DNA of 64,000 nt from Sinonovacula constricta (taxonomy: Eukaryota > Mollusca > Bivalvia > Cardiida > Solecurtidae). Shown piece by piece: positions 10,901 to 23,118 of the stretch. Position numbers and translations under genes: made by a program. The notes beneath the pieces were generated by a model. The model was not told where the DNA came from. It worked only from the letters and a program-made list of their open reading frames with translations, and did no database searches. Every line of letters starts with the position of its first letter. Positions within the stretch are counted from its first letter, which is position 1. The stretch covers positions 43,809,528-43,873,527 of the forward strand of contig CM017567.1 of NCBI GenBank assembly GCA_007844125.1, in the 5' to 3' direction.

Positions 10901-11307
10901 TGGTGTATATCTCGGTGGTTGGTGCATGTCGTATGTGAGTAGATGGTGTATATATCGGTGGTTGGTGCATGTCGTATGTGAGTAGATGGTGTATATCTCG
11001 GTGGTTGGTGCATATCGTATGAGTAGATGGTGTATATCTCGGTGGTTGGTGCATGTCGTATGTGAGTAGATGGTGTATATCTCGGTGGTTGGTGCATGTC
11101 GTATGTGAGTAGATGGTGTATATATCGGTGGTTGGTGCATGTCGTATGTAAGTAGATGGTGTATATATCGGTGGTTGGTGCATGTCGTATGAGTAGATGG
11201 TGTATATATCGGTGGTTGGTGCATGTCGTTTGTGAGTAGATGGTGTATATCTCGGTGGTTGGTGCATGTCGTATGTGAGTAGCTGGTGTATATCTCGGTG
11301 GTTGGTG
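7974..11307. repeat. 43-bp minisatellite array, class A units (right of the LINE)
   Basis: About 77 further class A units continue the array interrupted by the LINE. There are blocks of rare variants that recur at fixed offsets. The sequences attttgtatatctcgg (9,284/10,606), tctctgtggttgg (9,381/10,703) and gtataagtag (9,484/10,806) repeat 1,322 bp apart. The sequences gtacgtgtcg (8,255/9,770) and tgttagtag (8,353/9,868) repeat 1,515 bp apart. The gtataagtag marker also occurs at 2,871. This is higher-order organisation from unequal exchange. Between about 8,560 and 9,180 there are many one-base insertions and losses, unlike the rest. Confidence 0.93.
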
Positions 11308-12670
11308 CACGTCTTGTGTGTGTCAAGTTGGTTTATGTCTAGGTGGTGTGAATGCAAAGTGCGTGTGTGTGTAGCTGAGTTAAATCTAGGTGGTTGGGAC
11401 CTGTGTGTGCGAAGTTTGTGTGTGTGGCGGCGGTGGTGGTGCATGTCGTGTGTGAGTAGTGATGTATGTCTCGGTAGTGGAATTATGTCGTGTGTGAGAA
11501 GGCGGTGTATGTTTCGGTGATTGGACCATGTGTGTGAGTAGGTGGTGTATGTCTCGGTGGTTGGTGCATGTTGTGTGTGTAACTAGTTGTTGTATGCTGC
11601 GGGGATTGGTGCATGCCGTGTGTGAGTGTAGTGTGCATGCCGTGTCTGTGTATCGTTGATGTATGTCTCGTTGCTTGGTGCATGTAGTGCGTAATAAGGT
11701 GATGTATGCCTCGGTGGTTGATGCATGCCGTGTCTGTGTAAAGTTAGTGTATGTTTTGGGGGTTGGTGCATATCGTGTCTGAGTCTAGTGTGTGCCTCAG
11801 GGGTTGGTGCATGTCGTGTGTGATTAGGTGGTGTATGTCTCGGTGATTGGTGCATGTCGTGTGTGATTAGGTGGTGCATGTCTCGGTTGTTGGTGCATGT
11901 CGTGTGTGATAAGGTGCTGTATGTCTCGGTGATTGGTGCATGTCGTATGTGATTGGGTGGTGTATGTCTCGGTGATTGGTGCATGTAGTGCGTAATAAGG
12001 TGATGTATGCCTCGGTGGTTGATGCATGCCGTGTCTGTGTAAAGTTAGTGTATGTATCGGGGGTTGGTGCATATCGTGTCTGAGTCTAGTGTGTGCCTCA
12101 GGGGTTGGTGCATGTCGTGTGTGATAAGGTGGTGTATGTCACGGTGATTGGTGCATGTCGTGTGTGATTGGGTGGTGTATGTCTCGGTGATTGGTGCATG
12201 TCGTGTGTGATTGGGTGGTGTATGTCTCGGTGATTGGTGCATGCCGTGTGTGATTAGGTGCTGTATGTCTCGGTCGTTGGTGCATGTCGTGTGTGATTAG
12301 GTGGTGTATGTCTCGGTGGTTGGTCCATGTCGTATGTGATAAGGTGGTGTATGTCTCGGTGATTGGTGCATGTCGTGTGTGATTGGGTGGTGTATGTCTC
12401 GGTGATTGGTGCATGTCGTGTGTGATTGGGTGGTGTATGTCTCGGGGGTTGGTGCATATCGTGTCTGAGTCTAGTGTGTGCTTCAGGGGTTGGTGCATGT
12501 CGTGTGTGATAAGGTGGTGTATGTCTCGGTGATTGGTGCATGTCGTGTGTGATTAGGTGTTGTATGTCTCGGTGGTTGGTGCATGTCGTATGTGATAAGG
12601 TGGTGTATGTCTCGGTGATTGGTGCATGTCGTGTGTGATTGGGTGGTGTATGTCTCGGTGGTTGGTGCAT
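11308..12670. repeat. Linker module copy 2 and class B 43-bp units
   Basis: The linker begins at about 11,308 and repeats the module at 3,506 with few changes (landmark agtagtgatg at 11,455). It is followed by class B units with the core gtgattaggtggtgtatgtc and tcggtgattggtgcatgtcg, also 43 bp. Class B units contain TTA, which gives stop codons on the minus strand, so open frames are much shorter here. Units with gtctgagtctagtgtgtg and gtaaagttagtgtatg are interspersed. Confidence 0.85.
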
Positions 12671-12962
12671 GTCGTATGTGAGTAGATGGTGTATATCTCG
12701 GTGGTTGGTGCATGTCGTATGTGAGTAGATGGTGTATATCTCGGTGGTTGGTGCATGTCGTATGTGAGTAGATGGTGTATATCTCGGTGGTTAGTGCATG
12801 TCGTATGTGAGTAGATGGTGTATATCTCGGTGGTTGGTGCATGTCGTATGTGAGTAGATGGTGTATATATCGGTGGTTGGTGCATGTCGTGAGTAGATGG
12901 TGTATATCTCGGTCCTTGGTGCATGTCGTATGTGAGTAGATGGTGTATATCTCGGTGGTTGT
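12671..12962. repeat. Short island of class A 43-bp units
   Basis: Six to seven class A units (gtgagtagatggtgtatatc) lie between two class B/linker blocks. One unit has lost the tatgt before gagtag at about 12,890. The order class A, linker, class B therefore repeats, which indicates duplication of a compound module. Confidence 0.85.
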
Positions 12963-15900
12963 GCATGTCTTGTGTGTGTCAAGTTGGTTAATGTCTAGGT
13001 GGAGTGAATGCAAAGTGCGTGTGTGTGTAGCTGAGGTAAATCTATGTGGTTGGGACCTGTGTGTGCGAAGTTTGTGTGTGTGGCGGCGGTGGTGGTGCAT
13101 GTCGTGTGTGAGTAGTGATGTATGTCTCGGTAGTGGAATTATGTCGTGTGTGAGAAGGCGGTGTATGTTTCGGTGATTGGACCATGTGTGTGAGTAGGTG
13201 GTGTATGTCTCGGTGGTTGGTGCATGTTGTGTGTGTAACTAGTTGTTGTATGCTGCGGGGATTGGTGCATGCCGTGTGTGAGTGTAGTGTGCATGCCGTG
13301 TCTGTGTATCGTTGATGTATGTCTCGTTGCTTGGTGCATGTAGTGCGTAATAAGGTGATGTATGCCTCGGTGGTTGATGCATGCCGTGTCTGTGTAAAGT
13401 TAGTGTATGTTTTGGGGGTTGGTGCATATCGTGTCTGAGTCTAGTGTGTGCCTCAGGGGTTGTTGCATGTCGTGTGTGATAAGGTGGTGTATGTCTCGGT
13501 GATTGGTGCATGTCGTGTGTGATTAGGTGGTGTATGTCTCGGTGATTGGTGCATGTCGTGTGTGATTAGGTGCTGTATGTCTCGGTGATTGGTGCATGTC
13601 GTGTGTGATTAGGTGGTGTATGTCTCGGTGATTGGTGCATGTCGTGTGTGATTAGGTGGTGTATGTCTCGGTGATTGGTGCATGTCGTGTGTGATTAGGT
13701 GCTGTATGTCTCGGTTATTGGTGCATGTCGTGTGTGATTAGGTGCTGTATGTCTCGGTTGTTGGTGCATGTCGTGTGTGATTAGGTGGTGTATGTCTCGG
13801 TGATTGGTGCATGTCGTGTGTGATTAGGTGGTGTATGTCTCGGTGATTGGTGCATGTCGTGTGTGATTAGGTGGTGTATGTCTCGGTTGTTAGTGCATGT
13901 CGTGTGTGATTAGGTGGTGTATGTCTCGGTTGTTGGTGCATGTCGTGTGTGATTAGGTGGTGTATGTCTCGGCGGTGATTGTTGCATGTCGTGTGTGATT
14001 AGGTGCTGTATGTCTCGGTGATTGGTGCATGTCGTGTGTGATTAGGTGGTGTATGTCTCGGTTGTTGGAGCATGTCGTGTGTGATTAGGTGCTGTATGTC
14101 TCGGTGATTGGTGCATGTCGTATGTGATTAGGTGGTGTATGTCTCGGTTGTTGGTGCATGTCGTGTGTGATTAGGTGCTTTATGCCTCGGTGATTGGTGC
14201 ATGTCGTGTGTGATTAGGTGGTGTATGTCTCGGTGATTGGTGCATGTCGTGTGTGATTAGGTGGTGTATGTCTCGGTGATTGGTGCATGTCGTGTGTGAG
14301 TAGTGATGTATGTCTCGGTATTGGAATTATGTCGTGTGTGAGAAGGCGGTGTATGTTTCGGTGATTGGACCATGTGTGTGAGTAGGTGGTGTATGTCTCG
14401 GTGGTTGGTGCATGTTGTGTGTGTAACTAGTTGTTGTATCCTGCGGGGATTGGTGCATGCCGTGTGTGAGTGTAGTGTGCATGCCGTGTCTGTGTATCGT
14501 TGATGTATGTCTCGTTGCTTGGTGCATGTAGTGCGTAATAAGGTGATGTATGCCTCAGTGGTTGATGCATGCCTTGTCTGTGTAAAGTTAGTGTATGTCT
14601 CGGGGGTTGGTGCATATCGTGTCTGAGTCTAGTGTGTGCCTCAGGGGTTGGTGCATGTCGTGTGTGATAAAGTGGTGTATGTCTCGGTGATTGGTGCATG
14701 TCGTGTGTGATTAGGTGGTGTATGTCCCGGTGATTGGTGCATGTCGTGTGTGATTAGGTGGTGTATGTCTCGGTGATTGGTGCATGTCGTATGTGATTAG
14801 GTGGTGTATGTCTCGGTTGTTGGTGCATGTCGTGTGTGATTAGGTGCTGTATGTCTCGGTGATTGGTGCATGTCGTATGTGTGTAGATGGTGTATATCTC
14901 GGTGATTGATGCATGTCGTGTGTGATTAGGTGCTGTATGTCTCGGTGATTGGTGCATGTCGTGTGTGATTAGGTGGTGTATGTTTCGGTTGTTGGTGCAT
15001 GTCGTGTGTGATTAGGTGGTATAAGTCTCGGTTGTTGGTGCATGTCGTGTGTGATTGGGTGGTGTATGTCTCGGTGATTGGTGCATGTCGTGTGTGATTA
15101 GGTGCTGTATGTCTTGGTATTGGAATTATGTCGTGTGTGAGAAGGCGGTGTATGTTTCGGTGATTGGACCATGTGTGTGAGTAGGTGGTGTATGTCTCGG
15201 TGGTTGGTGCATGTTGTGTGTGTAACTAGTTGTTGTATGCTGCGGGGATTGGTGCATGCCGTGTGTGAGTGTAGTGTGCATGCCGTGTCTGTGTATCGTT
15301 GATGTATGTCTCGTTGCTTGGTGCATGTAGTGCGTAATAAGGTAATGTGTGCCTCGGTGGTTGATGCATGCCGTGTCTGTGTAAAGTTAGTGTATGTCTC
15401 AGGGGTTGGTGCATATCGTGTCTGAGTCTAGTGTGTGCCTCAGGGGTTGGTGCATGTCGTGTGTGATAAGGTGGTGTATGTCTCGGTGATTGGTGCATGT
15501 CGTGTGTGATTAGGTGCTGTATGTCTCGGTGATTGGTGCATGTCGTGTGTTAGTGTAGTGTGAATGTCTCGGTGATTGGTGCATGTCGTGTCTGAGTCTA
15601 GTGTGTATGTCTCGGTGATTGGTGCATGTCGTGTGTGAGTGTAGTGTGAATGTCTCGGTGATTGGTGCATGTCGTATGTGATTAGGTGGTGTATGTCTCG
15701 GTGATTGGTGCATGTCGTATGTGATTAGGTGGTGTATGTCTCGGTGATTGGTGCATGTCGTGTGTGATTAGGTGGTGTATTTCTCGGTGATTGGTGCATG
15801 TCGTGTGTGATTAGGTGGTGTATGTCTCGGTTGTTGGTGCATGTCGTTTGTGATTAGGTGCTGTATGTCTCGGTGATTGGTGCATGTCGTGTGTGATTAG

Positions 15901-17400
15901 GTGGTGTATGTCTCGGTTGTTGGTGCATGTCGTGTGTGAGTGTAGTGTGAATGTCTCGGTGATTGGTGCATGTCGTGTCTGAGTCTAGTGTGTATGTCTC
16001 GGTGATTGGTGCATGTCGTGTCTGAGTCTAGTGTGTATGTCTCTGTGATTGGTGCATGTCGTATGTGATTAGGTGGTGTATGTCTCGGTGATTGGTGCAT
16101 GTCGTGTCTGAGTCTAGTGTGTATGTCTCGGCGATTGGTGCATGTCGTGTCTGAGTCTAGTGTGTATGTCTCGGTGATTGGTGCATGTCGTATGTGATTA
16201 GGTGGTGTATGTCTCGGTGATTGGTGCATGTCGTGTCTGAGTCTAGTGTGAATGTCTCAGTGATTGGTGCATGTCGTGTCTGAGTCTAGTGTGTATGTCT
16301 CTGTGATTGGTGCATGTCGTGTCTGAGTCTAGTGTGTATGTCTCGGTGATTGGTGCATGTCGTGTCTGAGTCTAGTGTGTATGTCTCGGTGATTGGTGCA
16401 TGTCGTATGTGATTAGGTGCTGTATGTCTCGGTGATTGGTGCATGTCGTGTTTGATTAGGTGCTGTATGTCTCGGTGATTGGTGCATGTCGTGTGTGATT
16501 AGGTGGTGTATGTCTCGGTGGTTGGTGCATGTCGTGTGTGATTAGGTGGTGTATGTCTCGGTGATTGGTGCATGTCGTATGTGATTAGGTGCTGTATGTC
16601 TCGGTGATTGGTGCATGTCTTATGTGATTAGGTGGTGTATGTCTCGGTGATTGGTGCATGTCGTGTGTGATTAGGTGGTGTATGTCTCGGTGATTGGTGC
16701 ATGTCGTATGTGATTAGGTGGTGTATGTCTCGGTGATTGGTGCATGTCGTGTGTGATTAGGTGCTGTATGTCTCGGTGATTGGTGCATGTCGTGTGTGAT
16801 TGGGTGGTGTATGTCTCGGTGATTGGTGCATGTCGTGTGTGATTAGGTGCTGTATGTCTCGGTGATTGGTGCATGTCGTGTGTGATTAGGTGGTGTATGT
16901 CTCGGTGATTGGTGCATGTCGTGTGTGATTGGGTGGTGTATGTCTTGGTTGTTGGTGCATGTCGTGTTTCAGAAGTTTGTGTATGTGTCGTTGGTTCATG
17001 CATGCCGTGTCTGTGTATAGTTGGTGTAACTCTCGGTGGCTGGTGCATGTCGTGTCTACGTCTAGTGTATGTCTCGGTGGCTGGTGCATGTCGTGTCTAA
17101 GTCTAGTGTATGTCTCTGTGGTTGGTGCATGTCGTGTGTGAGTAGCTGGTGTATGTCTCGATGATTGATGCATGTCGTGTGTGATTATGTGCTGTATGTC
17201 TCGGTGGTTGGTGCATACTGTCTTGTGTGAGTGTAGTATGTCTCGGTTGTTGGTGCATGTCGTGTGTAAGTGTAGTATGTCTCGGTTGTTGGTGCATGTC
17301 GTGTGTGAGTAGGTGGTGTATGTCTCGGTGGTTGATGTAAGCCGTGTCTGTGTATAATTGGTGTATGTCTCGTGATTGATGCATGTCTTGCGTGATAAGG
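12963..17400. repeat. Linker modules copies 3-5 and long class B array
   Basis: A full linker copy starts at 12,963 (agtagtgatg at 13,111). Truncated linker copies start near 14,290 and 15,115 (tggaattatg at about 14,322 and 15,121, 799 bp apart). Between them lie class B units of 43 bp, with local runs of the variant gtctgagtctagtgtgtatg at 15,580-16,400. From about 16,960 the units become more diverged (ttcagaagtttgtgtatgtg, ctacgtctagtgtatgtctc). Confidence 0.85.
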
Positions 17401-18024
17401 TAGTGTTATGTCTCAGTGGTTGGTGCTTTCCGAGTGTAATTAGGTGGTGCATGTCGTGTGTGATTACGAAGGGGATGTCTCGGTGCTTGGTGCATGGCGT
17501 GTGTTTGTGTATGTGGTGTATGTCACGTGTGAGTAATTGATGTATGCATGTTGTTTGTGAGTAGGTACTGTGTATCTCGGTGGTCGGTGCATCACTTGTG
17601 TATGTAGGTGGTGTATGTCTCGGCAGTTGGTGAACGTCGTGTGTTTGTAATTGGTGTATGTGTTAAGATTATGTCGAAGATGTATGGTCCATGCCATTGG
17701 TATGTGATGCGTCGTAGGTTTGTGGTGTATGTATTAATTGTGTGATGAATGTCACATCCATGTGTGGATAATATTTGTGCTGGGTGGTCAATATCGTAAG
17801 TGGTGTATACAGTCGGCGCGTGGTGTAGATATTGGCGTGTTATGTATGACGTAGCTGTGCGGTATATGTTGTAGTTTGGCATGCATGCTGTAGTGTTACG
17901 GTATATGCCATATGTGTGTAGTGTTTTGTATATGTTGCATGTTTGTTGTGTATGTCGCGTGTGTGAAGTGTATGTCGTAGAAGTGTTATGTATATCGTAT
18001 GTATATACCTCGTGTGTTTGCCAG
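17401..18024. repeat. Degenerate right edge of the satellite domain
   Basis: Recognisable pieces of the unit (tgtatgtctcgg, gcatgtcgtgtg, ttggtg) persist but spacing and sequence decay steadily until about 18,020, where ordinary AT-rich DNA starts. Edge decay is expected where unequal crossing-over no longer homogenises units. No gene is seen. Confidence 0.7.
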
Positions 18025-20489
18025 ATAACTCTGCTTATGTTAAGGAAAGATAATGGTGTTAATCATATATAGGCGTAGTCTTATGTCTATGTTTATTCAG
18101 AACTTTGTCCATAGTTACAATAAATGCTTGACTGAATTGTGGCCAGCCACTACAGGCAGGAAAAGATAACAAGTTTTGTTATTCCGCCCGCTTGCACGCT
18201 GAAATAAAAAAGAAACATAACATTAATTTTAGTGAAATAATTATCATTTTAGATAAGCTAAAGCAATTAGGGTCTACCACTTGTTACGACTTCAAAATTA
18301 CTACCATAGACGGCTAGTCTACAGCGTTCTTTAAACATGTCAAAAAGCTAATCTTTGTCGGTCTGTATTGATTTTCAAAACAGCACAATCATTTAATGTC
18401 GTCCTATCGAATTTAATTACAAGTACACCTACGCACACAAAATTAACTAAGGCTAAGCTGGTCGCTTTTTGTCCTGAGATATCGTATATAAGTATGTAAG
18501 ACATAAGGTGGCGATAGTGCCTTAATGTAGACACCATCGATCTTAAAAACAAATAAGTTGTAGATAAAATTCAGATGCAGGACCGGATAAGGAGGTTTGT
18601 GCTTCTGAAACGTTTTAGGAGATGCGTACTGTTGAAGATTTCGATCAAGGGAAAACATATTTTAAAGTTCGCTGTTCGCTTAATTTGTTATGATGACAAA
18701 ATGTATAAATCTAACCACTAGACAACAAACCTTTTTAAAGATTATTTTAGAAGTCGATGTGTTGTTTGACTGAGTGTTAATTTGGAACTCACAGCAGCAA
18801 AAGATATTATATTTGGAAACAAAACATTAATTTAAACAACTGTTACTGTATTCTTATAAAAGCCAATTATTTTATATTTAAGAGTAAAAGACATGAATAC
18901 ATGTTCCAATAGGATTAGTCTTGTGAAGTTCTTAAGCAACTGCTTAAAAACAGAAATTGTTTTGGGTAATGACATTCAAACATCTTAATGAATTCTGTGA
19001 AAACTTTCATAAATCTTATCATCCATTGCAACATCTATAATAGTCCATAAAAGTTATATAATTATACACAGTCTTATTTCAGATGTATTTTCCTGCACCA
19101 ACATACATAACAGTTTTTGTGACTTTAAACATTTTGTTTTTATTAAAATGCATACTTTTTATTCGCAAGCAATAATTTTAAAGAAATTTACTAATGTAAA
19201 TAGTACAAAACAATATCCATCTCATGAACACATTTTCTAAGGCCCAAGATTTAATATTTCTCATTAAATACACAATAATTTTCAATAATGTTAAAGTTAT
19301 CTCCCTTCAAATCTGAAACAAAATATTACGTGGAAATCTATCTTCAAACTTGATCATGGTGCTTCTGGTATTTGTATATTGCTGTGTGAAACGTTGTCGG
19401 TGGATGAAAATATAGGTGCTCTCATTGAAGAATAACAAAACGGTGGTCGCTCGGCGTTGGGTTTGTTATGTTTGAAGAGCCAGTGTGTCTCTTGACAGTT
19501 GCCGACTATATGGTTCTAATGTCGTCATCTGCTTAGTGCATGGACACGTTTCTGCACGTGTGCAATAGCTATGCTAATAAAAGGCGGCACTTTTACAATG
19601 CAGAAAAATGTAACATTGTTGTTATTAACGATATTCATCCAAAAAGTAGTGTTCTGTAATTACATTATTTTGTGAAACTGAAAAGGTACACTTATTTTGG
19701 TCTCACATGAAATATGGATTAAGTGCTCTCGCCAATATACGGGATCCACTAAATCCCACGCTACACTTCTCTCTGTACTAAAAGAATTCATCACTTTGGT
19801 ATCAGATGCTATATCGTAATGTTATTTATCCACTGTTGTGAGGTCTTAAACTCAAAATCAATAAGTGACATGATTATTTTGGAGAGATCACAAAGATGTC
19901 TACCTAAAAAGTATCTTACAAAGTATCTGCCTGCACTGAACATTACTCTAATAAAAGTTAGTATCAATTTCCGAAAGCTTAAAATCACTGACCAACATTA
20001 TCAACTTAAAATCCAGTCAGATTCTAAAATGGAGAAAAACATACAACACGGTTTATTCCAGACATAAACAGACTATTGACAATGTTAATAACTATCAAGT
20101 GTACTAAAAGGGTTGTCATGACACAAGTAACTTTCATGCAAGTATACGTGGAAAAAACTTATTATATCTACGTATAAAACATGATTGTGCTTGGTTATTA
20201 TAATGTGCGTCCCTTTGTCTGATAATCAATATACGAATGTTTGAAAGTAATTATGATATGTGTGAGAGAAATATTACTTCCTTATTGTGCTCTTCGATTG
20301 AAACTGACACATACCTCTCTTACCTTAATAATTGCATGTTATTTTTTCTAAGAGGCTGGTTATTCTCAAGCTTGTTTCATTTACTGTCTATATACTGTGT
20401 TACCCATTTTTAAACAGGTATTTAAATGTCTTTTGTTTTTTAACGTTTCCTTTCAGTGTTTCAGTTGTTCAATCTAATTAATTAGATCG
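18025..20489. other. Non-coding AT-rich stretch, no gene recognised
   Basis: No open frame here has convincing protein character on either strand. The strand of the unidentified gene to the right (minus) predicts further downstream exons in this direction, but I could not find one with matching splice sites. Confidence 0.5.
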
Positions 20490-20700
20490 TCTTTTCTCTG
20501 TCTGTCTCTCTGTCTTTCTCTGTCTCTTGTCAATCTATTCTATCCAACCTATCGATCGACCGATTGAAAATTCACCGAACCATCTACCCCTCCATCTATC
20601 CAGCAACCCCAAATAATTTCATCCGCACATTCAACCATTCACCCAACCACCCTCCCATCCAGGAACCCAAAATCCATTCACCAATCCATTCATCCATGTA
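20490..20700. repeat. CTGT/CTCT microsatellite followed by degenerate CCAT/CCA-rich repeat
   Basis: The sequence at 20,490-20,535 is built of tctgtctctctgtc-type words. From about 20,540 to 20,700 it is rich in ccatc, ccaac and ccattca words with imperfect tetranucleotide periodicity. It sits just downstream (minus sense) of the exon ending at 20,720. Confidence 0.7.
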
Positions 20701-20719
20701 CGCGCACTAGTTTACTTAC

Positions 20720-20971
20720 GCAACATAACAAAATTGAAGATGAACCGAGGATCATCGAATCCAAGACCGAGTTTAATCTTGAGCTCCTGGGCCGCATCTA
20801 GCCAGGGAAACTGGTTGGGCGGATCACGTGACGTCTCCAGGGACACGTAGTACTTGTCTCGACATGCATATGGCGACTCCTTTCTGTCAGTGCACGACAT
20901 AAAGTATACATACTCGCTTGGGCGGTCCGAAAAGAAGATGACTCGCTCTGTCAGTCCTTCTTGGCCTGTCG
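20720..20971 (-). CDS. Unidentified minus-strand gene, candidate exon d
   Basis: The open minus-strand segment reads ...TGQEGLTERVIFFSDRPSEY... to ...LGFGFD-like residues (GLGFDDPRFIFNFVML). It ends at a strong donor, C|GTAAGT (GT at 20,719). The acceptor is probably ACAACAG at 20,972-20,974, or six bases further in at GACAG. Both give the two-base start phase needed to join exon c, which ends with one base. The segment is about 84 residues, with a balanced, globular composition and three cysteines. No upstream ATG is needed if it is internal. I do not recognise the family. The pyrimidine tract before the acceptor is weak. The exon leaves phase 1, so more coding sequence must lie further left, but none was found. 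Confidence 0.5.
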
Positions 20972-21097
20972 CTGTTGTGTATAGACATATTGTTTTTAAA
21001 TTTGTTTTTCTTGTTTTTCTAGCCATTGTGATTGTTATTGATAAAACAACAGCATGCATTTAGATAACTGGTTTGTTACTGAAGATGTTTCAATAAT

Positions 21098-21760
21098 TTA
21101 CACACACGCACCCACTAGTAGGTACACACACGCACCCACTCGTAGGTACACACACGCACCCACTCGTAGGTACACACACGCACCCACTCGTAGGTACACG
21201 CACGCACCCACTCGTAGGTACACGCACGCACCCACTCGTAGGTACACGCACGCACCCACTCGTAGGTACACGCACGCACCCATTAGTAGGTACACACACG
21301 CACCCACTAGTAGGTACACACACGCACCCACTCGTACGTACACACACGCACCCACTCGTAGGTACACGCACGCACCCACTCGTAGGTACACGCACGCACC
21401 CACTCGTAGGTACACACACGCACCCACTCGTAGGTACACGCACGCACCCACTCGTAGGTACACACACGCACCCACTCGTAGGTACACACACGCACCCACT
21501 CGTAGGTACACGCACGCACCCACTCGTAGGTACACACACGCACCCACTCGTAGGTACACGCACGCACCCACTCGTACGTACACACACGCACCCACTCGTA
21601 GGTACACGCACGCACCCACTCGTACGTACACACACGCACCCACTCGTAGGTACACACACGCACCCACTCGTAGGTACACACACGCAACCTCTCGCAGGTA
21701 CACGCACGCACCCACTCGTAGGTACACACACGCACCCACTCGTACACAGACACACACACA
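21098..21760. repeat. 24-bp minisatellite
   Basis: About 27 copies of a 24-bp unit made of acacacacgc + acccactcgtaggt. The main variation is acac/acgc, with rarer gtacgt for gtaggt. It ends in a short CA run. Because 24 is divisible by three and the unit has no stop codon in any frame, artefactual frames of 150-300 residues appear on both strands (HAPTRRYT on plus, VPTSGCVC-type on minus). It lies in the intron between exons c and d of the unidentified minus-strand gene. Confidence 0.95.
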
Positions 21761-21885
21761 CAAATATAATGTTAGAAAAATAATTATGTCTACGGCTGAC
21801 GCTTACCACCAAATTTCACAAGACCATATTAAATGTCCAATTAATCATATCATTAACAGTAAGCATAAAGCAATTTCATGTTTAC

Positions 21886-21974
21886 CTTTTTCAAACATTG
21901 CCAGGTTTTTGTTTCCAACTTTACGACCAAGTCGAAATCGGTCAATTGTCTGACACTGCCGAGAAAATATGAAC
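21886..21974 (-). CDS. Unidentified minus-strand gene, candidate exon c
   Basis: This 89-nt exon is bounded by TGTGTTACAG| (acceptor) and AAAAAG|GTAAAC (donor). It reads 29 residues starting FIFSRQCQTIDRFRLGRK and ending NKNLAMFEK. One base at its start completes the codon left open by exon b (AG+G, Arg), and one base at its end joins exon d. The phase match on both sides, with both splice sites good, is the main support. A further in-frame acceptor (TCTCGGCAG) lies a few codons inside. Confidence 0.55.
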
Positions 21975-23024
21975 CTGTAACACAGAGATATTTAAAAAGC
22001 AAATAAGAGGACCTTAGCATAGCTCAATGCTTACAGTGTTGCTGTTTAATGGTAATTTAAATCCATCAATTGCTGTAGCCAGCCATCAAACTTTAAAGTA
22101 TTGTTTGTGTTAAAAATTAAAAAAAGATCTAAAATTAAAAAAAAAAGACATAAATTGATCAGAGTTTCAACACATGTTTTAGATGATAACAAAACTATAA
22201 GCTGCTTTTTACTATTTTAGAATTTTAATCCCATCACATGAGTGCCCATCAAACAACTTTCACTAATATGAATTCACTTTTTAAAGCTAAACCATACAAT
22301 ATACTAGCAAGAAGCGGTGGCTCTAGTTTTGGTTCATAATATCAGATAAGTAAGTTGATATGCGTAGATTTCATCCGTATTTTGTTTAGCCGCATGGGAT
22401 ATGATAAATTTGTAAGACGTGATTTTTCTTTCTCAATTAAAATGTTAGCTTAAATGGCGCCTTAGTTAAACAAAAACAAAATGCAGGAACATCATCTTTT
22501 TTTTTCTCTTCTTTCAGCTTGGTAAATTATTTACCTTTGTTGTATTTATTGTCAAATTTGTTGCTGTGTTTTCATATCTGAAGCAGCATTTGGGGAGAAC
22601 ACGTTGTTAATGTTGCTGTTGTTTGTTTGCTTTGACGGTATACCAGCAATTAATCAACTATTAACAGACACCACATATGTCCTAATCCGTACTAAGTGTG
22701 ACAACCACTGTCTTCAGCCTTTAATGTGCTAATGCAACCACTATATTCACTATTAGTGACAATGAAGGCGATTTTTAACTAGGGTTATCCTTAATAGTTT
22801 AGAAAATATTGATATCATTGTTCTTATATGCATAATTTGTAAATTAACAAAACAGAGTGGGGTAAGTTCTTTTCAACTGCCCAAAACTTGCAAACAAATA
22901 TAAAGAGGAATAGCAGTTTTTGGTAATAATTATAAGCCAAAATGCAATCGTCCCGTATCTGGTTGGAGCTAATTGATTCGATGTTAATTAGATCTTTGGC
23001 ATGTAAGTGTCATTATAATGATAG

Positions 23025-23029
<5 letters not shown>

Positions 23030-23061
<32 letters not shown>

Positions 23062-23110
23062 TAATAATAATAGTAGTCAATATAATAATAGTAACAATAA
23101 TAATAATAAA
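23030..23110. repeat. AAT trinucleotide microsatellite
   Basis: Imperfect run of aat/gat triplets, interrupted near 23,068-23,090. It lies immediately upstream of the decayed transposase-like gene. Confidence 0.9.
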
Positions 23111-23118
23111 CTGTTTCT

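Noticed and set aside
1..18024. CRISPR array or telomeric repeat
   Set aside because: Units are contiguous with no unique spacers, and the unit is not TTAGGG-like; the genomic context is eukaryotic.
20994..21026. Plus-strand acceptor-like pyrimidine tract ending in TTCTAG
   Set aside because: No plus-strand exon with coding character follows; the repeat array starts shortly after. The minus-strand exon explains the coding signal.
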